Positions 44,829-52,228 of a stretch of 64,000 nt of DNA are shown in pieces (position 1 is the stretch's first letter; each line of letters starts with the position of its first letter). The stretch lies in NCBI RefSeq assembly GCF_900111295.1, contig NZ_FOGT01000001.1, positions 1-64,000 on the forward strand. Reading direction: 5' to 3'. The notes beneath the pieces are model-generated. The model was given only the letters and a program-made list of their open reading frames with translations, was not told where the DNA came from and did not search any database. The position numbers were made by a program, and so were the translations under genes. Source of the stretch: Salipaludibacillus aurantiacus. Its GTDB lineage: Bacteria > Bacillota > Bacilli > Bacillales > Salisediminibacteriaceae.

Positions 44829-44843
44829 TTTTACATCGCTCCT

Positions 44844-45422
44844 TTAAGGTTTTTTGATTTGGTCAACACCTTTAATGTCACTCGCACCTTTAATACTTGA
44901 ATAACCTTTTACTTCCGAGTAACCTTTTATATCACTGGCTTTTTTAATGCCATCGTCAGAATTCCCTGATCCTCCGCTCGGATTTGTCAGTTCATTATCC
45001 TTGACTTCTTCTTTGGCATTTTCCGCCTGATCTTTAAGAGTGCCTTTTATTTCCTGGCCTCTTTCTTTTGCTTCTTCAGCTTTTTCTTTCAGCTGTTCTC
45101 CGGCTTCTCCAAAGTTTTCTTTAATTTCCTCTTTGGCATCGCTCATTTTTTCAAACGTATCATAAAATTTTTTGCCTATTGCTCCGGCCGCTGCTGCATT
45201 TTTTGTTTTTGGCATATCATCAACGACATCTTCAGCTTCCTCTTTAGCTTCATCTTTCACTTCCTCTTTAACTGCTTTGAAAGATTTTTTGACTTTTTTC
45301 CGAATATCGTTGTTTACCATTAATGCGGCACTGCCGGCAAGTCCTGCCCCTCCCGCGACTAATGCTTTTTTTGCTGTATCGCCGGAAATAACAGAATCCT
45401 GATTATTTTCTTCCTCTGCCAT
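44844..45422 (-). CDS. Gas vesicle accessory protein with hexapeptide repeats (GvpQ-like?)
   Basis: 192 residues, no clear family match. A glycine-rich hydrophobic helix (KKALVAGGAGLAGSAALMV, about 18-36) is followed by a long charged helix of Lys/Glu/Ala heptads (about 40-135). After a Gly/Ser hinge, five tandem hexapeptides of the form (A/Y)S(D/E/S)(I/V)KG end the protein (ASDIKG, YSEVKG, YSSIKG, ASDIKG, VDQIKK). It lies 15 nt before gvpA, in the place of gvpQ in P. megaterium; that name is a guess. GAGAGGTGG precedes ATG. Probable SigB-like promoter upstream. Confidence 0.75.
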   Translation of the reverse strand: MAEEENNQDSVISGDTAKKALVAGGAGLAGSAALMVNNDIRKKVKKSFKAVKEEVKDEAKEEAEDVVDDMPKTKNAAAAGAIGKKFYDTFEKMSDAKEEIKENFGEAGEQLKEKAEEAKERGQEIKGTLKDQAENAKEEVKDNELTNPSGGSGNSDDGIKKASDIKGYSEVKGYSSIKGASDIKGVDQIKKP

Positions 45423-45513
45423 TTATAAGAACCACCTCTCTTTTAAAATGCAGGTCACTCACCTGATATTATGATGAATGATATTGGTGACGGGTGGTAT
45501 CTATAATGCACCT

Positions 45514-45540
45514 CTACCCTTAAGAGAGGCGCACTTAAAC
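45514..45540 (-). promoter_or_regulatory. SigB-like promoter before the gvpA unit
   Basis: Minus strand GTTTAA (45540-45535), 15-nt spacer, GGGTAG (45519-45514), against consensus GTTTAA-N12-15-GGGTAT. A leader of about 85 nt with an imperfect TCACC/GGTGA hairpin (45462-45490) would follow. Confidence 0.45.
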
Positions 45541-45581
45541 ATCCGAATCATTCAAGATATAATTATTCATCCTTAAAACTG

Positions 45582-45974
45582 CTATTCGGCAGTTACTTTT
45601 CCTAAAAAGAAACCGTCAATTTCTGTTAATTTCCCTCTCCATAAGACAGCTCCTTTTGAAGGTAGGGATTTACCTGACTCACTGAATAACTTTGCATTTT
45701 TTAAATGAACGTAATTTGTGGCAGGTGATTCCTCTTCTTTCAAAGAGTCTGCTGCTTCTTCCAGTTGTTCCCTTATGGCTTTTTCTCCGTCATCTTCCTC
45801 TGAAAATTGACCAGACATTTCTTCCAGATATTCTGCAGCCGAAATAACTGTTCCTGTTACAACAGACCCTTTAACATTCAGGGTAATTCCTGCACTGTAT
45901 TCCTCGGTATTTGCTTTTTCGGTAAGCAGCTGCAGAATAGGATCAACTTCCTGCTTTTTGGATTTCTCACTCAT
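45582..45974 (-). CDS. gvpU: Gas vesicle accessory protein GvpU
   Basis: 130 residues. The beta-rich ITLNVKGSVVTGTVISAAEYLEEM and VHLKNAKLF...LPSKGAVLWRGKLTEIDGFFLGKV match P. megaterium GvpU. GvpU there undergoes phase transition and controls gas vesicle clustering. In P. megaterium gvpU is the last gene; here it lies upstream of gvpA. AGAGGTG precedes ATG; the previous gene ends 48 nt away. Acidic linker (about 55-85) is longer than I would expect. Confidence 0.88.
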   Translation of the reverse strand: MSEKSKKQEVDPILQLLTEKANTEEYSAGITLNVKGSVVTGTVISAAEYLEEMSGQFSEEDDGEKAIREQLEEAADSLKEEESPATNYVHLKNAKLFSESGKSLPSKGAVLWRGKLTEIDGFFLGKVTAE

Positions 45975-46022
45975 CTTTTCACCTCTTCTGTGGCAAATTT
46001 GCTAGCCTCATTTAACTGCGGC

Positions 46023-47087
46023 TTATTTGTTAGATTTAGAATTACTGTTCTGTTTACGTCCTGAACCTGATTTCTTTTTCGGTCTGCCTGGACCTTTTTT
46101 AGAACCTGAGGAAGACTTATTATTCGATGAAGACTTACTTTCTTCTTCATCTTCATCATCATTGTTGTCTTCATTTTCCTCTTCATTATCTTCATCTTTT
46201 TGTTTTTCATCATCTTTTTCTTCGTTACTCTTGCTGTCATCTTCTTTTTCTTGATCTTCTTTTTCTTCTTTGTCTTCTTTGTCTTCTTTCTCTGCATCTT
46301 TTTTGTCATCTTCCTCATCTTGTGAGCCAGATGAGTTACCGGAAGTACCCGTTTCTACTTTAGTCTCATTGTCTTCTTCCTCTTCTTTCTCTTCACTGCT
46401 CTCTTCAGAAGACTCCTCTTTCTTATCCTCATCAGATTGTTCCTCTTGCTGATCTTTCTCTTCTTTTTCTTCTTTTTCGGAACTTTCCTCAGATGAGTCT
46501 TTATCTTGCTCCTCTTCTTTTTCCTGGTTCTTCTCAGAGTCCTGGTCTTTCTGATCTCCCTGGTCTTTCTCGCTTTCCTCTGATTTCTGCGAGTTTTCAG
46601 CGAGTTTACTGATCATGTCTTCGATTCTGCTTAGTCTGTCACCCAGAGCTTTATTTTCTTCTTTTAATTTTTCATAGTCCTCAGAAGATTGCTGATCTGA
46701 CTGTTCATCTTGTGAAGATACTTGTGTTTCAGTTTCTTCCTGTTCAGCCTCTTCTCCAGATTCTTCATTTCCGGATTTTGACCCAAACAAACTTCCACTC
46801 TTAGTCTTAATTGTTTCGGCTGTCGATAAAGCTTTTTCTTTTGCAGACTGACCGAAGCTTTTTCCTTTCGTTTTCCATTGTTCAGTATCGAAGTTTTTGA
46901 CGCTTTCTTTAATTTTATCTCGGTTTTCTGGTGTAATTGCATATCCAACCGCGGCTCCAACGATAGAACCTGTTACTGCGCGCTTCATTGGTCCAAAGCC
47001 GCCATTTTCGCTTCCATTCTCTTGCTCGTTACCGTTATTACCGCTTTCCTGCTGATCAACTTGGGTGTCTTTTTCTTCTTGTGCCAT
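46023..47087 (-). CDS. Large acidic low-complexity gas vesicle protein (GvpT/P-like)
   Basis: 354 residues. N-terminal acidic tail, then a glycine-zipper helix MKRAVTGSIVGAAVGYAITPENRD (about 34-57), typical of GvpT/YtxH-like proteins. A coiled coil follows (YEKLKEENKALGDRLSRIEDMISKL), then about 170 residues made almost only of Glu, Asp, Lys, Ser and Gln. The end is basic: KKGPGRPKKKSGSGRK resembles an AT-hook. Shares zipper and coiled coil with the next upstream gene, so they are paralogues. GGAGGG precedes ATG 47087. Confidence 0.78.
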   Translation of the reverse strand: MAQEEKDTQVDQQESGNNGNEQENGSENGGFGPMKRAVTGSIVGAAVGYAITPENRDKIKESVKNFDTEQWKTKGKSFGQSAKEKALSTAETIKTKSGSLFGSKSGNEESGEEAEQEETETQVSSQDEQSDQQSSEDYEKLKEENKALGDRLSRIEDMISKLAENSQKSEESEKDQGDQKDQDSEKNQEKEEEQDKDSSEESSEKEEKEEKDQQEEQSDEDKKEESSEESSEEKEEEEDNETKVETGTSGNSSGSQDEEDDKKDAEKEDKEDKEEKEDQEKEDDSKSNEEKDDEKQKDEDNEEENEDNNDDEDEEESKSSSNNKSSSGSKKGPGRPKKKSGSGRKQNSNSKSNK

Positions 47088-47136
47088 TAATGATCCCTCC
47101 ATATAAGCCTGAATTTAATAGTTTTTTATAAGCTTA

Positions 47137-47727
47137 TTATTTTGATTCTGCCAATTCTGATAACATTTTCTCGATTCTATCAAGACGTTCATTCATACTT
47201 TCGTTTTCTTCTTTAAGCTCATCGTATCCGCTTGATTCCTCTTCATTTGACTCCTCTTCATCTGTTTCTTCAGAAGAGGCTGCTGCTTCTTCCTCACCGG
47301 TATACTCTTCTTCTTCTTCTTCCGGATCCTCACTGTGTTCTTCAGCCTGAGGTGATTCTTCTCCTGATTCCTGTTCAGACTCTCCCTCTGACTCTTGCTG
47401 GTCAAGACCTAATTCTTCCTCGATTTTACCTGTCACTTTCTGACCACCAGGTACTTTATCTTCAACTTTATTGAGATAACTTGAAATCTGCTTTTTCACA
47501 CTTCCTACAGCTTGTTCTGTAACCATATCCTGTACGGATTTTGTTAATTCCTGGCCAACAATTTTCATAACTTGGGAGCCGCCTACTGATTTTAAAACTT
47601 TTCTTCCTTTTTCAGAGCTGGATAGCAGCCCTGCTCCTGCTCCAACAGCACTTCCTATAAGTACATAACCTAAGGTTGATTGCCCGTTTTCTGATTGTTC
47701 ATTGTTTGATTGTTCATTTTTAGCCAT
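47137..47727 (-). CDS. Acidic coiled-coil gas vesicle protein (GvpP/T-like)
   Basis: 196 residues. Gln/Asn-rich start, glycine-zipper helix LGYVLIGSAVGAGAGLLSSS (about 19-38), an amphipathic segment, an acidic stretch of about 60 residues, and the C-terminal coiled coil YDELKEENESMNERLDRIEKMLSEL. First gene of the cluster. AAGGAGTGAT lies 7 nt before ATG and a SigB-like promoter lies 55 nt upstream. Paralogue of the following 354-residue protein; exact Gvp letter unsure. Confidence 0.78.
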   Translation of the reverse strand: MAKNEQSNNEQSENGQSTLGYVLIGSAVGAGAGLLSSSEKGRKVLKSVGGSQVMKIVGQELTKSVQDMVTEQAVGSVKKQISSYLNKVEDKVPGGQKVTGKIEEELGLDQQESEGESEQESGEESPQAEEHSEDPEEEEEEYTGEEEAAASSEETDEEESNEEESSGYDELKEENESMNERLDRIEKMLSELAESK

Positions 47728-47781
47728 TAAAAATCACTCCTTAAATTAATATCTTGCCTATACAAAAGCGTATAATTGGCT

Positions 47782-47806
47782 ATACCACAACATAAAACGT
47801 TCAAAC
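47782..47806 (-). promoter_or_regulatory. SigB-like promoter of the gas vesicle cluster
   Basis: Minus strand GTTTGA (47806-47801), 13-nt spacer, TGGTAT (47787-47782), one mismatch per box from the sigma B consensus. No equally good sigma A promoter seen. The 793-bp gap 47728-48520 also holds the features listed next. Confidence 0.4.
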
Positions 47807-47916
47807 ACTGAGTGTATTTTTCTTTTAATAACTTTTAATTGGAAAGTGAATAAAACGTCGCACCAAATAATGAAATTAATGTAATTAAGAACCATTTAAT
47901 GACAAAATAACTAAAC

Positions 47917-47956
47917 AAAAAGGCCTCGGAAGAATGTTATTCTTTCCAAGACCTTT
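47917..47956 (-). terminator. Terminator upstream of the gas vesicle cluster
   Basis: AAAGG...GGAAGAAT pairs with ATTCTTTCC...CCTTT (about 15 pairs, two mismatches), with TTTTTG on the minus strand. It would end a transcript coming from about 48250. Confidence 0.65.
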
Positions 47957-48087
47957 CCACAACTAGGTATTATATCCTTTTATAAACTGAGAAACTATTT
48001 GCTCATTAACATAGCACTTAATTAAAAAACCAGTCCTGTTTGCATATCTAAGCTCGTTTAATAAAGGATATGTTTATAACAATTGCG

Positions 48088-48238
48088 TTATAAGAATATA
48101 GGCTCCTGCCAGGAGCCAAAGCCAGACAGCCGGTCACAACCCTGGAAGTTTAAACTTCTTTTGGCGTGGCTCAGAGCCTGCTTGATTTGTAATTCCTCAA
48201 TTGCCACTCTGCCTGCACTGTTTGTTCTTCGGTTCCAT
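48088..48238 (-). pseudogene. Possible frameshifted small gene or small RNA
   Basis: AGGGAGGAGGG followed by ATG at 48238 starts MEPKNKQCRQSGN and then stops. The next frame, however, continues as AIEELQIKQALSHAKRSLNFQG to a TAA at 48088. Together they would give about 50 codons with one frameshift. A SigB-like promoter precedes it and a terminator follows at 47917-47956. The 17-nt palindromic hairpin 48101-48117 lies inside. No family recognised. Confidence 0.35.
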
Positions 48239-48260
48239 CGTATCCCTCCTCCCTATTACT

Positions 48261-48283
48261 ATACCCTAAAAGGTATTTAAAAC
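48261..48283 (-). promoter_or_regulatory. SigB-like promoter of the small unit
   Basis: Minus strand GTTTTA (48283-48278) and a perfect GGGTAT (48266-48261) with an 11-nt spacer, slightly short for sigma B. Confidence 0.35.
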
Positions 48284-48426
48284 TCAAATATCCAATTCTG
48301 ATTTACTTTATTAGTCTGCGACTATTATCTACACGAAGCAGCAACTTTCGAATGATTTTTATTTGTCATTGTGATGATTCTTTGGAAGTTGTTAAAAAAT
48401 TTAAAAAATTATGGTAGGGTGTCACT

Positions 48427-48473
48427 AAGTGAGCAACTGATAGACGTCAGACAACTCACTTTCTATTTTTTTT
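48427..48473 (+). terminator. Terminator-like leader hairpin before the 5'-nucleotidase gene
   Basis: AAGTGAG pairs with CTCACTT, with an inner CTGA/TCAG stem, followed by a T-rich run containing eight consecutive T. It lies 48 nt upstream of the start codon and not after any plus-strand gene, so it may be an attenuator. TTGTTA about 40 nt upstream could be the -35 box. Confidence 0.6.
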
Positions 48474-48520
48474 AAAGGAGGCCAGCCGAACTATCACTTA
48501 AAACATAATGGAGGGATTTG

Positions 48521-50560
48521 ATGAGAGAAAAAGCATTTTTCCGGACAGTTAAACGTGCAGCTATTATTGGGAGCGCTTTTATACTGTTTTCTCCCGTAAC
48601 ATCATTCGCTGAAAATAATGACCAGGAGTCCCATGAGCTCACAATTATGACTACAACGGATATCCATTCCTATCTTATGCCTTATGACTACATGAATGAC
48701 GAAGCCGTAGATGATTACGGGTTTGTAAAAGCAGCTACACTCATTGACCAAGTCAGGGCGGAAAATGATAATACTATTCTTTTTGATAATGGTGATATTT
48801 TTGAAGGAAGTATGCTTGGAGAACTTGAGACCTTCATCGATCCTTTAGAAGAAGGGGAAACGCAGGCAGTCATTAAAGCTCTGAACGAACTCGATTATGC
48901 AGCAGCATCGATTGGCAACCATGAGTTTAATTTCGGTTTAGATTATTTGGATGAGGCAATAGAGTCTGCTGATTTTCCCTGGTTAAGCGCTAACGTCTAC
49001 AAAGCTGGCACGGACAGGGAAGAACATTATTATGAACCTTATACAGTAATTGAGCATGAAGTTGATGGTAAGAGTATTGATATTGGTGTTATTGGATTTG
49101 TGCCGCCTCAAATAATGAACTGGGATAACCTCCACCTTGAAGGAAATGTAGAAGTGCGTGAAATAGTTGATTCGGCACAGCGTTATATACCCGAACTGAA
49201 AGAACAATCTGATATTGTTGTGGCTCTTGCCCATACAGGGGTTAACACAGGCGACCGTGAAACAGAGCACGCAGCTGTCACTCTCGCTGAAGAAGTGGAG
49301 GGGATAGACGCGCTGGTTATGGGACATGCCCATCAGACTTTTCCTGGTAACTCCGGTTATGATGAAGTTGATGGTGTAGATGATGAGAATGGGACTATTC
49401 ACGGGATCCCTGCCGTTATGGCTGGAAACTGGGGAAGCCATTTAGGAACAATCACTCTGGAAATGACTGAAGAGGATGGAGCCTGGAATATAGTAAGTTC
49501 TTCTTCAGAAGTTACCGGGGTTGAAGGTGTTGAACAAAATGAAGATATTGTTAATTTAATTTCAGATGTGCATGAACGAACCATTGAATATATTTCGACT
49601 GTGGTAGGTTCTATATCAGAAGGTATTAATACCTTCTTCTCACTCGTTATGGATAATGAAGTGACTCAACTCGTTAATGATGCCCAGCTATGGTTTGCAG
49701 AAGATTTCTTTAGCGGGACTGAGTATGAAGAGAGAAAACTTTTGTCTGCTGCAGCCCCATTTAGAGCCGGTTATAGAGGCGGATATACAGAAGTGGATGC
49801 CGGAGACGTGACTATCGGAAATCTTGCTGATATTTATGTATACTCCAACACCCTTCAAGTGGTCGATGTAAACGGTAATGAACTGACAGAATGGCTGGAA
49901 CGGTCTGCAGAAAACTTTGAACAGATTGACCCTGGCGCCGAAGAAGAACAATCTCTTCTGGCCAGCTTCTCAGCTTTCAACTTCGATGTCATTGAAGGTG
50001 TTGACTACTATCTCGATGTGACACAGCCTGTAGGCGAACGTGTAACCGATCTTACGTATGAAGGTGAACCTGTCACTTCTGACATGGAATTCCTTGTTGT
50101 AACAAACAACTACCGTGCAGGCGGAGGCGGAGACCATCTGGAGGATGCAGACCTTGTCGAAGAGCTGATTGATTTAAACATTCAAAACCGGGAAGTGATC
50201 GCGGATTTCTTCAGGGAGCATGAAGGCGATTATCATCCTCACAGTTCTATGAACTGGGCGTTGCTCCCAGCTGAAATTGACAGCGAAGTAACCTTTACCA
50301 GTTCTATTGATGGAGCTGACCATATTGACAGACTAGGACTCGAACTGGTCAGTTTTACAGGAAATCTGACTGATGACGACGATGGTGCTTACTATCAATA
50401 TCATTTTGATGACTCAGCATTGGAAAGTGAAAGAGAACGGACTGATGGTGGCGAGCTGCCTGCTACAGCTTCGACTGCCCCTCTTTATACATTGATAGGA
50501 ATAGCAGTCTTTATTGGAGCTTCTGCGTTACTCTTCTTCCGCAGACGCCAAACAGCCTAA
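48521..50560 (+). CDS. Cell-wall-anchored 5'-nucleotidase / cyclic phosphodiesterase (YfkN/CpdB-like)
   Basis: 679-residue secreted enzyme releasing phosphate or nucleosides from external nucleotides. Signal peptide with cleavage near SFA-EN (about residue 30). Metallophosphatase motifs TTTDIHSYL, DNGDIFEG, GNHEFNFG, AHTGVN and GHAHQTF, then the 5'-nucleotidase C-terminal domain with the substrate loop NNYRAGGGG. The end is a sortase signal: LPATA, a hydrophobic helix and FFRRRQ. LPxTA fits the class D sortase substrates YfkN and YhcR of B. subtilis. Very acidic. GGAGGG precedes ATG 48521. Confidence 0.92.
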   Translation: MREKAFFRTVKRAAIIGSAFILFSPVTSFAENNDQESHELTIMTTTDIHSYLMPYDYMNDEAVDDYGFVKAATLIDQVRAENDNTILFDNGDIFEGSMLGELETFIDPLEEGETQAVIKALNELDYAAASIGNHEFNFGLDYLDEAIESADFPWLSANVYKAGTDREEHYYEPYTVIEHEVDGKSIDIGVIGFVPPQIMNWDNLHLEGNVEVREIVDSAQRYIPELKEQSDIVVALAHTGVNTGDRETEHAAVTLAEEVEGIDALVMGHAHQTFPGNSGYDEVDGVDDENGTIHGIPAVMAGNWGSHLGTITLEMTEEDGAWNIVSSSSEVTGVEGVEQNEDIVNLISDVHERTIEYISTVVGSISEGINTFFSLVMDNEVTQLVNDAQLWFAEDFFSGTEYEERKLLSAAAPFRAGYRGGYTEVDAGDVTIGNLADIYVYSNTLQVVDVNGNELTEWLERSAENFEQIDPGAEEEQSLLASFSAFNFDVIEGVDYYLDVTQPVGERVTDLTYEGEPVTSDMEFLVVTNNYRAGGGGDHLEDADLVEELIDLNIQNREVIADFFREHEGDYHPHSSMNWALLPAEIDSEVTFTSSIDGADHIDRLGLELVSFTGNLTDDDDGAYYQYHFDDSALESERERTDGGELPATASTAPLYTLIGIAVFIGASALLFFRRRQTA

Positions 50561-50572
50561 CGGCTAAAACCT

Positions 50573-50602
50573 AAAAGAAGCTGCCTCGGGGCAGCTTCTT
50601 TT
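50573..50602. terminator. Bidirectional terminator
   Basis: AAAAGAAGCTGCC pairs with GGCAGCTTCTTTT with a TCGG-type loop; between convergent nucleotidase and YibE/F genes. Confidence 0.92.
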
Positions 50603-50622
50603 ATCTTTGCTAATGAATTCCT

Positions 50623-51762
50623 TTATGAAGTCTTTCGAGTAAGACGTTTCCAAAGAGACGGCTTGTCAGCTTCTTTCTGCAGCTTTTCTGAGTCAGCATT
50701 TTTATAGAGCAAGCCAGCTATTACGGCTGTTAATGGAATAGCATAAATTAAACCTATGCTTCCGGCCATAATTCTTATAAGTTCAGTCGCAATAGCTTCC
50801 ATATTAATAACCCGGTTAAATGATACATTATGGGCGTTTAAAACGAGCAGCAAGGACATGGAAGCCCCAGTGTAAGCCAGAATAAGTGTGTTGGCCATTG
50901 TTCCCATTATGTCACGGCCGAGATTCATTCCTGATTTAATCAGCTGCCTTGCCGTCATAGCCGGATTACTTCGCTTTAATTCGTCTACAGCTGAAGCAAT
51001 CGACACACCAACATCCAGCACTGCCCCTATTGCCCCAATAATCATACCTGCGAGAAGCAGACCTTGAAAATCAAAGTTGGCATTTGGCACATACATGAGC
51101 ATTTGAGCTTCTTCCCCGCTGAAGCCTGTTAACCTGGTCAGCCTGGTCATCACCGTTGCAAGTAAACCGGCTAATATGACTCCTCCAATTGTTCCTAAAA
51201 TAGCTGCTGTCGACTTCCGGTTAAAACCGCTTATTAACAGGACGGAAACAACTGTTATTATCGAGGCGATAACGATAGTTATAAACACCGGCGGCAGTCC
51301 GCCTAATATGAGGGGGATCAATACTTGCAGAATCAGAAAGATGGTAAAAGCCAATGATATCACTGTTTTTATGCCTTTTAAACCACCTATTAAGATTATT
51401 GATAAAGCGAAAAAGATCCCTAAATATGTAAGATAGTGATCCCGGGCCAGTTCTCTGACAAGAGCCCTAGAGATTGAACCGTTTTCACTTTCAATCCAAA
51501 CCAGTACCCTGTCGCTTTCGTTAAAATAAAAATCATGCGCCTGATTCCCTGACAATGAGTGCTCAACCGTCACGGTCTCCCCTCTGAATTCCCCCTGTTC
51601 AATTCTAATTTCCATTCTTTGCAGGCCTGGTGTATCCTCTTTCATTTCGACAATTTGGCCACGCACTGTTTCCCGATGAGGGCTGCTTTCAGCATTAGAA
51701 GCAATAGGCAGTAAAATAGAACTTAAAAAAATAAAAATAAGAAAACTAATAATATATTTCAT
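50623..51762 (-). CDS. YibE/F family membrane protein
   Basis: 379 residues: signal-like helix (about 4-23), an extracytoplasmic domain of some 85 residues, then seven or eight membrane helices. Family motifs include GGLPPVFITIVIA, GAIGAVLDVGVSIASA and AYTGASMSLLL. Function of YibE/F proteins is unknown; a transport role is usually assumed. AAGGAG 7 nt before ATG. The next minus-strand gene upstream ends 258 nt away behind a strong terminator. Confidence 0.88.
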   Translation of the reverse strand: MKYIISFLIFIFLSSILLPIASNAESSPHRETVRGQIVEMKEDTPGLQRMEIRIEQGEFRGETVTVEHSLSGNQAHDFYFNESDRVLVWIESENGSISRALVRELARDHYLTYLGIFFALSIILIGGLKGIKTVISLAFTIFLILQVLIPLILGGLPPVFITIVIASIITVVSVLLISGFNRKSTAAILGTIGGVILAGLLATVMTRLTRLTGFSGEEAQMLMYVPNANFDFQGLLLAGMIIGAIGAVLDVGVSIASAVDELKRSNPAMTARQLIKSGMNLGRDIMGTMANTLILAYTGASMSLLLVLNAHNVSFNRVINMEAIATELIRIMAGSIGLIYAIPLTAVIAGLLYKNADSEKLQKEADKPSLWKRLTRKTS

Positions 51763-51911
51763 TTCAGACTCCTTTTATAAGTCGGTCTCTCTGTTATTGT
51801 AACATACAGAAAGTCTGCTTTGAGCCAACTGTTCCATGGGTTTTGAAGTATTTTTTTAAAGAGCTTACTCTTTTTTACGCAGCAGGAAATGAGTTAATAA
51901 AAGAGGGTGAA

Positions 51912-51959
51912 CAAAAAGACATCCGCACAACATTCCTAAGATGTTGTGCGGATGTCTTT
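51912..51959 (-). terminator. Strong 19-bp terminator after the small gene
   Basis: Perfect 19-bp stem (51915-51933 with 51941-51959), 7-nt loop, followed by TTTTTG on the minus strand. Confidence 0.9.
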
Positions 51960-52019
51960 AAGTCACTATACTTTATTTCAGCCTCTTTGCCACATATAAA
52001 AGAACCTCCATTTTCATTA

Positions 52020-52154
52020 TTACCGTTTAGCTTTTGTTTTTTCAATCTCTTTATTGTGGGAAACAGGGTGAACTTCCTGACGGTTAGGCAGACTCTCATC
52101 AGGTGTCTTGTTATTGGTCTCAGCCGCGTTTTTATTAGGCTGGCGCTTTTTCAT
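52020..52154 (-). CDS. Small basic unknown protein
   Basis: 44 residues, MKKRQPNKNAAETNNKTPDE then a His/Lys-rich end. GAAGGAGG lies 7 nt before ATG and a 19-bp terminator follows 60 nt after the stop, so it is a real transcription unit or the tail of one. The size, Asn/Lys/Gln composition and lack of hydrophobic core resemble minor small acid-soluble spore proteins, but I see no specific SSP signature. Confidence 0.6.
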   Translation of the reverse strand: MKKRQPNKNAAETNNKTPDESLPNRQEVHPVSHNKEIEKTKAKR

Positions 52155-52228
52155 CGTTACTTCCTCCTTCGCACTTTTATTAGCTTAGTTTGAAAAAGAA
52201 AGTCTGATATTATTCACCACATTAATGG

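Noticed and set aside
45971-46318. Lys/Met-rich 115-codon frame overlapping the acidic gas vesicle gene
   Set aside because: It is a shifted reading of GA-rich low-complexity DNA; the acidic frame has the ribosome binding site, glycine zipper and coiled coil.
46027-46452. Ser/Leu/Phe-rich frames on the plus strand opposite the acidic gene
   Set aside because: Antisense reading of GAA/GAG codons; no start signals.
48083-48280. 65-codon plus-strand frame upstream of the nucleotidase
   Set aside because: TTG start without a ribosome binding site; the minus strand shows better gene signals.
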